This document shows positions 11,085 to 21,432 of a stretch of 54,166 nt of DNA, one piece after another. Origin of the DNA: Mnemiopsis leidyi (taxonomy: Eukaryota > Ctenophora > Tentaculata > Lobata > Bolinopsidae). The notes under the pieces were generated by a model. The model worked only from the letters and a program-made list of their open reading frames with translations. It searched no databases and was not told where the DNA came from. The position numbers and the translations under genes were made by a program. Within the stretch, counting starts at the first letter, position 1. Each line of letters begins with the position of its first letter. The stretch is from NCBI GenBank assembly GCA_000226015.1, contig JH153531.1:44224-98389 (forward strand), read 5' to 3'.

Positions 11085-12820
11085 AAACGGCTCCAACTTA
11101 TGTTGTGGTCTTTTTTCAAGTCTCAAAACTGCCTTTTATAAACTACTCTATTTATTTTTTATTTATCCTATCCAAAACTGCACCGAAAAACAGAAGATAT
11201 TTTGGAGGACTTTCAAGACTAAAGAATAACTTATTAGTAACATTACTAAGATAACTTACTTTTATTTAGATTTGAACAAATAAATTGAAATTTATTGATT
11301 AGAATCTTTGCTCGAGAAACATTTGATATGGTAATATTATGGTATTTTGATAGAGATGCAGTTTAGTTGGAACTTCACTTCATTAAGCTAATGTAAATAT
11401 AGATTAATATTATGTATTATTACTTAATTATTGTACAGATATAAATGAGGGCTTACTTTTTGATGGTCGTTTCAAAATCCGAGTTGACCAAAGTTCCCAC
11501 AACATAACTGAATTCTATACGTAGTGAAAATTGTTGTTTATTTAGATATAGTAGTATGGTTAATTAGAATAATCAATATCTAATATGTTCGTTCTCACAA
11601 GATTGCTGAGTCGATGTATTCATGGTAGTTGGCACCAAATCCAAAGACTATCCAAAAAGTGACACCAGTTATCCAAACCCCAAGGGTCATTTCTTAAAGC
11701 CAAAACAACTTGCAATGATATCAGATTGGTAGAAGTTAGAACTAGTCGAGACCTAGGACTACAGCGAGTTTGGGACAATTTGGCCAAATGTCACACCTGG
11801 ACATTTTCAAAATTCAAAACAGGCTCTGATTTGTCAATATGGGTCGCATTTTCAGTGTGAATTGTGAAATCTGGCCGATTCGTCCTAAAGTTACTGTAGA
11901 CCGATGTTTTGACTTGTTCTTCCCATCTGGTATCATAAACAGAGGTTTTGGCTTGAAAAATGCCCTATGGAAAGCTGGTACCTATCCAAGTTGTTGTGAA
12001 TAGATGGTTCCATTTGAGAAATACATCTACGGAATTGCTAGATTTAAGGTCAATTTGTTGATTAAAATGCATCGTTTCACATCGTCTGTAACAAAACGCG
12101 CGGCGCGCGTTGCAGATTTTACTTATTGTTTAACGTTTTCGGACTGCTACGAGGTCTGCTTGTTCCAGTTCCTGATAACCTTTTACCCGGGTACCTCAGT
12201 CTTTATTGTCCTCACCGTAGAGACAGCCACGCAGCGCCCGGTAAGTTTACATTGAGAAATAAATGGAAATTTGACGATTCTTATTATTGCTAGACGGTGC
12301 ACTTAGCCCTGCTGCCGCAAAGTGGCAGCCTCCGTGAGACAAACTTATTACTTATTGGAGCTGAGGGTACCGGAGACAGAGGCAACGCGTAGCCTGGACT
12401 GTATCCAGTAAAATCTCCAATGAATTAAAAAGGTTAAATTTGTAGGCTGTTAGTCGCATTCTCATAATGCAATATTCACCAATTTGATATGTCACGATCC
12501 CTGCCATCTTAATTTCCTGCTAGCGGTTACCATAGCTTCCTCTTACAGGACTTAATTCAAGACTAATTAAGACTAAGAGTGAGAACTTCCACTATCCCAG
12601 TAGAAATTAGTATAGCAAGAATGACTTGAGGAGAAAGTATAGTAGAGAGGTGTCATCCGACCTTCTGCATTGAATATGATGTTGCTGAATGCTGCACTCA
12701 AAATTACTTTGGTGACATTTTCAAAAGGTAATATCAGCCCCTTTTTAATTACAGTATAAGTAAAACGCATTGATATCAAGTTCAACAACAAATAAAAGAG
12801 CATTATCCACTACAAATAAA
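11085..12820. other. Intergenic, with two possible plus-strand exons at 12113-12391
   Basis: Mostly AT-rich. At 12113-12240 a stretch between GCGCGTTGCAG and CCG|GTAAGT, and at 12295-12391 one after TTGCTAG ending TAG, are more GC-rich than their surroundings and join in phase. Their phase would also accept the donor at 10373, so they could be an alternative 3' end of the preceding gene. No homology recognised. Low confidence. Confidence 0.25.
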
Positions 12821-15800
12821 TTATCTGATCGCCGCGTTAACAAGAGACGGTGCTAGCAATGGTCCAGCTGAAGTCCGCAACAGTTCCCCCTTATAAGTGA
12901 CCTCCAGACCCGCATTTGTCGTCAGATCTGTCTGTACTTTCTCGAAAATCTTCTTCTTTGGGTTTAGTTGAGAGTCAGGGGGGTCAGTGAACATGTCGCT
13001 CGTTATCCTCTCCCCCGGTTTGCTGCCCTCGGGCACTATCAGTACTTCGACTGTTGTGTGATCTTTGTCTGATGCACAGAGTAGCATTCCTAGGGGAGGG
13101 AGTTATGTCAGTTTGGTTTACTGAAAAATTCATTTTACAAAGTCACAATAACAGCTCCGAAATCAATTCTATCTGGCGTTATAAAGTTTTTATTTCCGAA
13201 AAAGATTGACGACGTATTGGAAAAATGAAGGATAACATAATTCTAACAGTTCAGCCCACCCACCCTGACTCTTGATACCCCGCATGTTTGCAGGTTTGAG
13301 GTTACAGACAACAGCAACCAAGGCTCCGTCCAGCTTATCTTGAGGTACAAACTTTCTCAGACCGCTGATAACTGTCCTGGGCTCCGCTTCTCCTACGTCA
13401 ATCTTTTCGACGTAGAGAGAATCTGCGTCAGGGTGCTGCGAGAGAGTGGAAATGTTACATTTGAGCAGTTTATATATCTCTATCATGTAATGAAAAAAAT
13501 TGTAGTATTTGTAGAGGGAAAAAATAAATATCTTTTTGTCAGCACCTGCCAACCTATTTCATGTGGATTCTGGACTTAAAACTACGTAAGAAATGCTTGT
13601 TCTAAATGATCTTATAGACAAAAAATAGATATATCAGATCCTAACAATCTTCAAAGTTCATAATAAAACATAAATGCATAATAAAACATATATGCATCAT
13701 TAAAATCAAATAATATCATACAATCATCATAAAATTCAATGTCAGTTAAATTAACCGATTAAATAATCAATCACAAAGCTTGAATTCTATCAAAAATAAA
13801 TATTTCGCTGCAAAAATAGTGTTCTGATTCTGGTTGACAAAACACCAATTGATTTAAGGTGAGGAAATCTACTTACTTTGCGGTAAAAGTCACAAAGAAA
13901 GGAATGAGTGCAACAAAACCGGTCCGAATAAAATGATCACGACAGCTTGTAAACAACAAATATGCAATAATAATGCTGATATATCATTACATCTCATCTA
14001 CCATTAAAGTTCGTCCCTGACGAGATCCTGCTCTCTGAGCGGAGTCCCAGCAGCCTGTAAAATCTCCTGAAACAACTCCTCCTGCTCTGCGTTCCACTCT
14101 GACACAAACTCTTCAAACTGACTCTCCAACTTGTCAACATCACCTCCGAGCTCCCCACGTAACCTCTCCCACAGTTCCTCCTCTACCTCCCCCTCAGACT
14201 TGTCCTCGTCACCCTCCTTGTTGACGTGTGTCTCACTCATGCTCCTCACTACTGCACTGTCTCGTTCCTCCGCTACTTTAACCGCGAACGTGAGTCTGGG
14301 ACCGGGCCGGTACGCGTGAGGCGGACGTGCTGAGTGCGGGACGGAACACTGAAACACAGCCATCCTCCCGTACTTGTTCATTACCGACCCTATAATATCC
14401 TCCCCATTCTCCTCTTCGTACCACACAGTGCCACCTAGATCGCCTGGCTGGTATTCCTGGTTCAGATACACAAGTAGCGTGTACTCATCACGTCCAAAAC
14501 AGTCAGGGTGTATTCTGGTATGGTCCCAGGGCTCGTTCAGATTGTTAGATACATCGTACGGATACCAGCCCTCTCGACCTGTTACATGAACCAACACCCG
14601 CTCCATCACAGCCCATACCCGGGTTTTAGTGAGCTGGTGCGGCATCTGGGGAGAAATGAAGACCACATTGTCCGTGTATCCTGAGTCGTCCTCTTCTTGG
14701 TAGATGTAGAGGGAGGAGTGGAGAAAGTGCTCTGTCAGCTCTGACAACACGTCCTCTTCAAACATGTTGTCTAAGATAAATACTGGTTTTTCTAAAGTTA
14801 GATTGAAGGACGAGGTTACTTTGACTTCAAGATCACTTTCGCTAAGTTTCGTGTAAGGACCACTATTCGTAGGGAATGGTTTCTGAACGTTATTCAACTC
14901 GCCTGTAGTATCTGTCCAGCCCCGCTCAACAAACAATAACTGAATAAAAACAAGACCACGTTGAGTTTGAATGGCGGGGTACTGCCACTGATACGGCCGT
15001 CTACAAGAGAATTTTATCAGAGAGTACTCGCTAGGTCTAACAGTCTTTATGACGTCACTGATGACGTCATCAAAAAACAAAATCTCCCCGTAGTCGTTAC
15101 GATCGTCCGGAGTACGGAGGACGAGAATAACCACACTACCGGACTGCGACTCGTCTTGACAGATCCTGTTAACCCTCACATCGTCCCCTCGTCTCAATAT
15201 TCGTCCTGTAGCGTTCTGGAACTGGACTTTACTCCGGTCTACCCCCACCAGCTTAGTTATCTGATCCACTAGAGGTGAGGCGAGCAGCAGGTTGAAGTTC
15301 AACTGCCAGTTCACGCCGTCGTCCGTCTGGTAGTACTTCCATCTGAGTCCCTGGTGGACGTAGTCGGCAAAGTCTTCTAGCTCGGGGGAAGTGAAGGTTC
15401 TGTAGTGGAATATATCTTGGTGAGGGCTGGTGGAGGTGGGTGTTTGTTGGTTAGTGGTTGAGGAGAGAGAAAGTGTGTAGAGGAAGGAGAGTATGAGGTA
15501 CCAGGTAGACATAGCTAGCTAGAGGTCGGAGTAAGTGATTAGTCCTTATATAAAACTCTAGTCAAACGAAATCGAAACTTAAAAGCTCCTTTAATTATTG
15601 ACTTTAATTATTGACTTAACTTACGGGCTCAATGTTGACTATTTTTCCCACTCTAATGTCAATGCGAGAAATATCCACGGGTCGCTCTGGTTCCGCAGTT
15701 TTGCCTCCTTTTGCTGAAATTTGTTGAATCAAGATCTCAAGAAGAGACAAGAGTTAAAGTTAAACCTCGACCACGCAGCACAAATCTATGACATGGAATG

Positions 15801-18800
15801 AAATGCGTTAAAAGACGAACAAGGAAACACGATTACTGATTATATCCCAAACTTACTGTTAGCAACAGGATAAGCTTGAGAGGAGAGTTTCTTAAGTTCT
15901 TTACTCTGGAACTCCTTTACTATCGGCCCCAGCAACTGTATGGTGGATAAGATCAGAACAAGTTAGTGACAAGTCAATAAAACTAGAATTAATTTATCAT
16001 TAAATTTTATGAATTAAAAATTAATCGAATCTAAAAAATGATATGCAAACTTCATGACATTGGCATAATGTCGAATATCTCATGACTTATATAAATCGAA
16101 TTATTCAGAACATTCATAAGAATTCGGCACAGTCAAACGACATCCGAAAATAAATGAAATTCATTTGATATCTTATGATTGATCAACAATTTACAAATAA
16201 GGTTATAATCAGATAAAAGTGATAACTTGGCGCTCGCAAGGAAAACAAACGCAAAGACAGTATCAAATTGGTAAAAAAAAATCTTTTAAACAACAAAAGA
16301 TTGATCAAGAAAAAGCGAGTTCACGCTAATTGTTTTGGAAATATTCTTTCTTACAACAAAGCAAATGATTTTCACTCTTTCAATGTTCCATCTCCTCAAC
16401 AGAACGTTTGTTACCAACAGAAACTGATTCCTCCCCCCACACTGGAGTTTTATTTCCATCCTCCTCCTCTCCCTCTGCCTCCATGGAGACATTGTTATCA
16501 CCCTGGAGACTAGACCCATCACCCTGGAGACTGGACGTGTCTCCAGAGATACCAGCCGAGTTACCAGAGATACCACTAAACATCCAGGTATATAGCGGAG
16601 CACCCTTACTCCAGTTGGAACTGGCACTTCTACAGACATCTCTAAAGAAGACTACACACTCCAAACTGACATTATGAGTCAGGTTGTGTGTAGGGACAAA
16701 GGGGTCCTGTACAGCTAGAGGAGAAGGTTTGAAGAGGGTGACGTAGTGATGTTGAGTATCTCTACATGTCTCCTCAACTTCACTCTTCTCCAGGACTCCA
16801 CCTCCCCTCATACTCACTACTTGAGTCTCCACGTTAAACTCCGCTCCGTAGTAACTCCAGAACCCAGCCAGTAGTTCGGGAATGCTCCAGTCTTGTGGAG
16901 CAGGGGGTAGTTTACTAATATCCGTCACAAAGGAACAGTCCAGATCGTATATCATCTTGTGTTCTGTGATGAGGGAGGTCTGGAAGAAGTCCGGGAGGAC
17001 TCCCCTGTGTTGGAGGAAGTGTAGACACATGATGGTGATGGAGTAGGAGGAAGGGGTACACTGTTTAGGAAACCTAGCACCTAGAACGACACGTCGCCAG
17101 TATACTACCAGTCTGATAAACCGGGCTATTCTGACGTCGTATGATAAGACAGTGTTGATAAGAGCCGTGTTAGCTACCCCGAGACGGTTGTTGAAGAGTA
17201 TGTCGAATGTTGTGTTGGAGATACCGTCTAGAAATCGGGTTATAGTTCCTTGTCCTGGAGCTGGGATAACATGTACGTGACTCACACCTGTACACTTCTC
17301 TTTAAGAACTCTGATAAGATCATCTCTGTCAAGTCTCTTCTCTTTTCCAACTGTCAGACTTATATCTAGATCTGAGTCTCTGAGCGCTAAACCAGTAGCC
17401 GCAGATCCGTATAGATTCAACACTATTTGGTAAAACGGAAAGTTGTCGTTCAGCTGTGTTTGTAGTCTGGTGCTTGCCTCTTGGTGTTGTCTTCTAACTT
17501 TATCTGACACAGAGATGGCGGCGTCTACCATGTTTAAAGCACAAATAGGATCATCTTCAGCTTCCTCCAGTAACGCAACAATGTTGTCCTTATCAAGCTC
17601 GCTCTCCGTTCGAATCTGACATAGCGGTTTTATCTCAGTTACTGTTCGGGACTTAATCTGCAGCTTCCTGCCGTAGAAAAGTTGGATTTTCCCTGCCTGG
17701 TATTCAGAGAGAGCGACTTGTGCCATACCGGGAGTTTTATACTCGATAATGCAATAACTGCCATGTTTCTTATCAATAATAATCTTAACAATCTCTCCAT
17801 ATGAGCCGAACATGGCTGTAAGATCACTTTTAAGTTTATCATTCTCAGTCCCCTCAACACAACCTCCAGTCTCCTCGGTTATCTTTGCTCGGATCTGAGC
17901 TAACTTTGGCAAGTTGCCAACAAACACACTGCTCAGCGCGTGTTTGTCGCGCCGCTGCACGTTTGCAACGTTGCCCACGTGCTTCTTGCCGGAGTTGTGC
18001 TGTTGTAACGTTGTCTCGTTGGGACAGTGCACGTTGCACGTGCTGCAGTAGAACTTGCTACCGCGCTCCTTTCCTGTCCTTCCTTTGTGTTTCTTGTTGT
18101 TGGGAGACTGGTTCTTGTTGCTAGGTGAAGTTTCCATGTTTACCATCCTAACTGAGAGATAATGTGTTAGCGTCACGTGGTCATACCAATATGAACACAA
18201 GGAAATGTTTTACCTGGTTGATGTAGGTTGCGACAGCAGTTTTGAGGTCAAGAGGGTAGATTTGTTCAGTTCGATACGCTTCCTTTAGTTCCTCAAACGT
18301 GGAGTAAGAAACATCACCACCATGTTCAGGCTTTCTCTTTATCTCAAACTCTGAAGATGAAAAGAATTAATCATTAAGAAGGATAAAGCGCTAAAATTGC
18401 AATTAGATACGAAAATTAAGAGTAGGTCATAGAAAACAACAATAAACAGTCTTATCTTAAGCATTGATTTTAAAATGAATTAAATTATGAGAAAGTACCT
18501 CCTTTTCCCAGATAAGGGAATATGACAAACTCAGAAAAACTGAGAAGACCGTTGTTGGTAACATTTCCGGGTTCACAGAACGCTTTGTTGATCTTCTTTT
18601 TCACGGCAGCAGGGGGATCAATCAAGTCGATCTTACTGTCCTACAAGTTAAACAAAGTGAGCACGAAGTGAAAAAATCGTTGAAAATTGAAGGCTTATCT
18701 TACTTACTTACTGAAGTGAAATCAGATGGACTTTCGAGAGTCAAGATCATTTGTATACTCGACTCCAGATCAATGTATACTCCAATATTTTTTTTAATCT

Positions 18801-21432
18801 CATAATCTTTTTTAATCTCACGGTTTCCCGATCATTCGGCTGAGTCGACCGAAGAAGGTTGCATAGGCAAATGCCCTTAGCGCACTTCTCTAGGACTGGC
18901 GGTTCGGGATTTGAACCCCCGACCTCCTGCGTGGGAGCCGAGTAGGAAACCACTACACCACCAGCCCACTAAAAATATTTANNNNNNNNNNNNNNNNNNN
19001 NNNNNNNNNNNNNNNNNNNNNNNNNNNNNNNNNNNNNNNNNNNNNNNNNNNNNNNNNNNNNNNNNNNNNNNNNNNNNNNNNNNNNNNNNNNNNNNNNNNN
19101 NNNNNNNNNNNNNNNNNNNNNNNNNNNNNNNNNNNNNNNNNNNNNNNNNNNNNNNNNNNNNNNNNNNNNNNNNNNNNNNNNNNNNNNNNNNNNNNNNNNN
19201 NNNNNNNNNNNNNNNNNNNNNNNNNNNNNNNNNNNNNNNNNNNNNNNNNNNNNNNNNNNNNNNNNNNNNNNNNNNNNNNNNNNNNNNNNNNNNNNNNNNN
19301 NNNNNNNNNNNNNNNNNNNNNNNNNNNNNNNNNNNNNNNNNNNNNNNNNNNNNNNNNNNNNNNNNNNNNNNNNNNNNNNNNNNNNNNNNNNNNNNNNNNN
19401 NNNNNNNNNNNNNNNNNNNNNNNNNNNNNNNNNNNNNNNNNNNNNNNNNNNNNNNNNNNNNNNNNNNNNNNNNNNNNNNNNNNNNNNNNNNNNNNNNNNN
19501 NNNNNNNNNNNNNNNNNNNNNNNNNNNNNNNNNNNNNNNNNNNNNNNNNNNNNNNNNNNNNNNNNNNNNNNNNNNNNNNNNNNNNNNNNNNNNNNNNNNN
19601 NNNNNNNNNNNNNNNNNNNNNNNNNNNNNNNNNNNNNNNNNNNNNNNNNNNNNNNNNNNNNNNNNNNNNNNNNNNNNNNNNNNNNNNNNNNNNNNNNNNN
19701 NNNNNNNNNNNNNNNNNNNNNNNNNNNNNNNNNNNNNNNNNNNNNNNNNNNNNNNNNNNNNNNNNNNNNNNNNNNNNNNNNNNNNNNNNNNNNNNNNNNN
19801 NNNNNNNNNNNNNNAAGGAGAATATTAGTGAAAGTGCATAAGGAGAATATTAGTGAAGTGCAGTAAGGAGAATATTAGTGAAGTGCAGTAAGGACGAATA
19901 TTAGTGAAGTGCAGTAAGGAGAATATTAGTGAAGTGCAGTAAGGAGAATATTAGTGAAGTGCAGTAAGGAGAATATTAGTGAAGTGCAGTAAGGAGAATA
20001 TTAGTGAAGTGCAGTAAGGAGAATATTAGTGAAGTGCAGTAAGGAGAATATTAGTGAAGTGCAGTAAGGAGAATATTAGTGAAGTGCAGTAAGGAGAATA
20101 TTAGTGACATTATCAGACGTTTACGCACCGCACTTAGTATGGTAAAATGAAAGGATATTAGTTGTATTGGTTGCTATTTTAAATCAAAATCCGACTTCTA
20201 GATTCATATGATTTTCACTTACACAGATGGAAGTATCTGCGGGGTATGATCAGATTTTCTTACCTTGATTACAGCTTCGTAATACTTGGCTCTGAGTTGT
20301 AGTAGTTCCCAAGGAGCTTTCATGTTGTCTAGGTAGCCGTGTAAGTCGGCAAACAAGACTGTTACCTGAAGAGCAAATGTTTTCTCAGCTAAGGAGCAGA
20401 GTGCTAGCTGAGAATTTTACTGTAGACTAACCTTGAATTACCTTTTAACTATAAGCGCGTGAGGTTGAAGAGAATGGAAAGAGCTGAAGATCGAGAGCGG
20501 AAAGAAATGATCAATCTATCACTTGATATTTCACTCATCAAACACAAACCTCACAACCAGCTTTGAGGAAGTCAGCAAGTTTAATCATCGGTACAAAGTA
20601 GGCAATGTGTGGTTTACCGGTGGTAGCTGTGCCCCAGTATATCTTGACATCTCTCTCTTTCAGGATTGTCTCGAGCCTGTCTTCTCCAACAGTTTCCTTT
20701 AAAAAGACTTGGCTATGGGTTTTGTGGGAGACAATATAGAAGTCATACTGTCGTAAACAATTTTAAGGGATTTCCAAGTTCTGAACGACTTAAAAAGCAA
20801 AGCTTAATTCAACCAAAACATCAGTTTAAATGGTTGGTGGTTCCACTTAAATTACCTGAAGATTACGGCAGATCAGCTCTTTCTTAGCCTGAACCTGTTC
20901 TGCTGTCCTGGGTTCGGCTGGAACAGGTGCCATAGCCCCTAACACATTGATATCAGATCTAACTAGGTGTTATGACACATTTTGTACTTACATTATATCA
21001 TGTAAACATTGAACGACACAATTTTCAAGAAGTGAAGATAGTACAGAACACACAAGAAAGATCCAAGAGAAGGACAGAGAGTGTGGTTGCCATGATAACC
21101 TGGTGTTCCGGAGACAGATGTCACGTGACGAGCCCAACGAGTCACGTGGGGGAACTTGGATGTGTTACACTGGGACACCTTCTTAAATACCTGGAGTATT
21201 ACAAGCAATAGAACTAAAGAAATTTCTACATTAACAATTCGTCTCCTTCTTAAAATTGTTTCAATCAGTTCACCTACTTTTTTTCGAGAAGAACTTTAAA
21301 AATTAAATGTCTCGATCAAATTACTTGTAAATCTAGAGGGTTGAGCTTGTAGTCAGTAATATAACTTCTAACAGAAAGGTGATTGTTGAGGCTCGGTAGA
21401 GAGTCAGGGTAGTTAGCTTGTGTAAACTCCAT
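12821..21432 (-). CDS. YARS1: Cytosolic tyrosyl-tRNA synthetase with N-terminal GST-C-like and C-terminal EMAPII domains
   Basis: Charges tRNA-Tyr. Exons seen: 21432-21325, 21190-21100, 20938-20856, 20696-20550, 20365-20264, then (after the N run) 18640-18499, 18350-18214, 15935-15857, 15713-15625, 13435-13264 and 13089-12821; all junctions are phase-compatible. Exons 1-2 encode ~65 residues like the GST-C fold of eEF1B and EPRS ([11 protein letters not shown], then [12 protein letters not shown]). Exon 4 holds the class I signature region [15 protein letters not shown]. The exons with the second catalytic half and KMSKS must lie in the gap. EMAPII starts at [13 protein letters not shown] and continues [13 protein letters not shown]. 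Vertebrate YARS1 has EMAPII but no GST-C domain. An in-frame ATG at 20933 could start a conventional isoform. Two introns hold other genes. Confidence 0.92.
14004..15512 (-). CDS. ER-lumenal Fe(II)/2-oxoglutarate dioxygenase, intronless, nested in a YARS1 intron
   Basis: Single 502-aa frame with ATG at 15512. Residues 1-~20 form a signal peptide and the protein ends RDEL, a KDEL-type ER retention signal. The C-terminal domain has the full iron and cosubstrate set: H335-P-D337 (HxD in [13 protein letters not shown]), H393 (VPHSARPP) and R406 (PRLTFAVK). Residues ~60-195 resemble a degenerate copy of the same fold (GRILRRGDD…[11 protein letters not shown]…[13 protein letters not shown]) lacking the histidines. 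The tail is acidic. Family knowledge suggests a prolyl/lysyl hydroxylase-like enzyme; the substrate is not readable. It sits wholly inside the YARS1 intron 15624-13436, same strand. A TATATA lies 35-40 bp upstream, so it may have its own promoter. Confidence 0.85.
   Translation of the reverse strand: MSTWYLILSFLYTLSLSSTTNQQTPTSTSPHQDIFHYRTFTSPELEDFADYVHQGLRWKYYQTDDGVNWQLNFNLLLASPLVDQITKLVGVDRSKVQFQNATGRILRRGDDVRVNRICQDESQSGSVVILVLRTPDDRNDYGEILFFDDVISDVIKTVRPSEYSLIKFSCRRPYQWQYPAIQTQRGLVFIQLLFVERGWTDTTGELNNVQKPFPTNSGPYTKLSESDLEVKVTSSFNLTLEKPVFILDNMFEEDVLSELTEHFLHSSLYIYQEEDDSGYTDNVVFISPQMPHQLTKTRVWAVMERVLVHVTGREGWYPYDVSNNLNEPWDHTRIHPDCFGRDEYTLLVYLNQEYQPGDLGGTVWYEEENGEDIIGSVMNKYGRMAVFQCSVPHSARPPHAYRPGPRLTFAVKVAEERDSAVVRSMSETHVNKEGDEDKSEGEVEEELWERLRGELGGDVDKLESQFEEFVSEWNAEQEELFQEILQAAGTPLREQDLVRDEL
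15547..15552 (-). promoter_or_regulatory. Candidate TATA box of the nested dioxygenase gene
   Basis: The minus strand reads TTTTATATAAGGACT about 35-40 bp before the ATG at 15512 and inside the YARS1 intron. The spacing would place initiation a few bases before the ATG. An acceptor-like CCTCTAG also lies 6 nt before the ATG, so the leader could arise by initiation or by splicing. Confidence 0.4.
16380..18146 (-). CDS. TUT1: U6 snRNA-specific terminal uridylyltransferase (TUT1-like), intronless, nested in a YARS1 intron
   Basis: Adds uridines to the U6 snRNA 3' end in the nucleus. Single frame of 588 aa from the first ATG at 18146 ([10 protein letters not shown]). In order: a C2H2 zinc finger ([10 protein letters not shown]…HNSGKKH, ~30-60), an RRM (SVFVGNLPK…GSYGEIVKI, ~70-180), a nucleotidyltransferase core with [18 protein letters not shown] (catalytic Asp pair) and a third Asp in FDILFNN, and a PAP-associated domain ([15 protein letters not shown]). 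This architecture is that of TUT1. The gene lies in the YARS1 intron 18213-15936 on the same strand, its ATG only 67 bp past the YARS1 splice donor. ATTATCTCTCAG, an acceptor-like site, ends 5 nt before the ATG. Confidence 0.9.
   Translation of the reverse strand: MVNMETSPSNKNQSPNNKKHKGRTGKERGSKFYCSTCNVHCPNETTLQQHNSGKKHVGNVANVQRRDKHALSSVFVGNLPKLAQIRAKITEETGGCVEGTENDKLKSDLTAMFGSYGEIVKIIIDKKHGSYCIIEYKTPGMAQVALSEYQAGKIQLFYGRKLQIKSRTVTEIKPLCQIRTESELDKDNIVALLEEAEDDPICALNMVDAAISVSDKVRRQHQEASTRLQTQLNDNFPFYQIVLNLYGSAATGLALRDSDLDISLTVGKEKRLDRDDLIRVLKEKCTGVSHVHVIPAPGQGTITRFLDGISNTTFDILFNNRLGVANTALINTVLSYDVRIARFIRLVVYWRRVVLGARFPKQCTPSSYSITIMCLHFLQHRGVLPDFFQTSLITEHKMIYDLDCSFVTDISKLPPAPQDWSIPELLAGFWSYYGAEFNVETQVVSMRGGGVLEKSEVEETCRDTQHHYVTLFKPSPLAVQDPFVPTHNLTHNVSLECVVFFRDVCRSASSNWSKGAPLYTWMFSGISGNSAGISGDTSSLQGDGSSLQGDNNVSMEAEGEEEDGNKTPVWGEESVSVGNKRSVEEMEH
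18147..18163 (-). promoter_or_regulatory. Acceptor-like site just before the TUT1 start
   Basis: The minus strand reads ATTATCTCTCAG then TTAGG then ATG. The pyrimidine-rich tract and CAG (ending at 18152) make a good 3' splice site only 5 nt from the start codon. The only space between it and the upstream YARS1 exon is about 60 bp. It could accept a spliced leader or the upstream YARS1 exon. Confidence 0.4.
18824..18968 (-). mobile_element. tRNA-derived SINE
   Basis: On the minus strand it begins GGGCTGGTGGTGTAGTGGTT (A box) and has GGGGGTTCAAATCCCG (B box) about 35 bp later, followed by a body shared with two other copies in the window (39655-39887 and 43528-43713): CATTTGCCTATGCAA…TCGGTCGACTCAGCCGAATG. 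It lies in a YARS1 intron next to the assembly gap. A functional tRNA is unlikely because the T-arm and 3' end do not fold canonically and the sequence continues into the shared body. Confidence 0.8.
18982..19814. other. Assembly gap (run of N)
   Basis: 833 undetermined bases. YARS1 codons for the C-terminal half of the catalytic domain, including KMSKS, are absent on both sides and are expected inside it. The gap abuts a 25-bp tandem repeat, a likely cause of assembly failure. True length may differ. Confidence 0.95.
19815..20108. repeat. 25-bp tandem repeat, about 12 copies, abutting the gap
   Basis: The unit AAGGAGAATATTAGTGAAGT plus GCAGT is repeated with almost no change (one copy has AAGGACGAATATT). 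It lies in a YARS1 intron and runs into the N stretch, so the copy number is a minimum. Confidence 0.95.

Noticed and set aside
11002-11229. The 89-codon frame starting at 10960 as a gene
   Set aside because: It is out of frame with the spliced model, which stops at 11084; its C-terminal part is AT-rich 3' flank.
18147-18200. An N-terminal extension of TUT1
   Set aside because: It begins with TTG, has no ATG, and crosses the acceptor-like site and the intron start of YARS1.
18890-18968. A functional tRNA gene on the minus strand
   Set aside because: A and B boxes are present and the first 7 nt can pair with CCAGTCC downstream, but the T-arm spacing is wrong and the same body occurs in other SINE copies.
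18911-19828. A 305-codon open frame across the N run
   Set aside because: Undetermined bases cannot contain a readable frame; it is an artefact of the gap, starting in SINE sequence.
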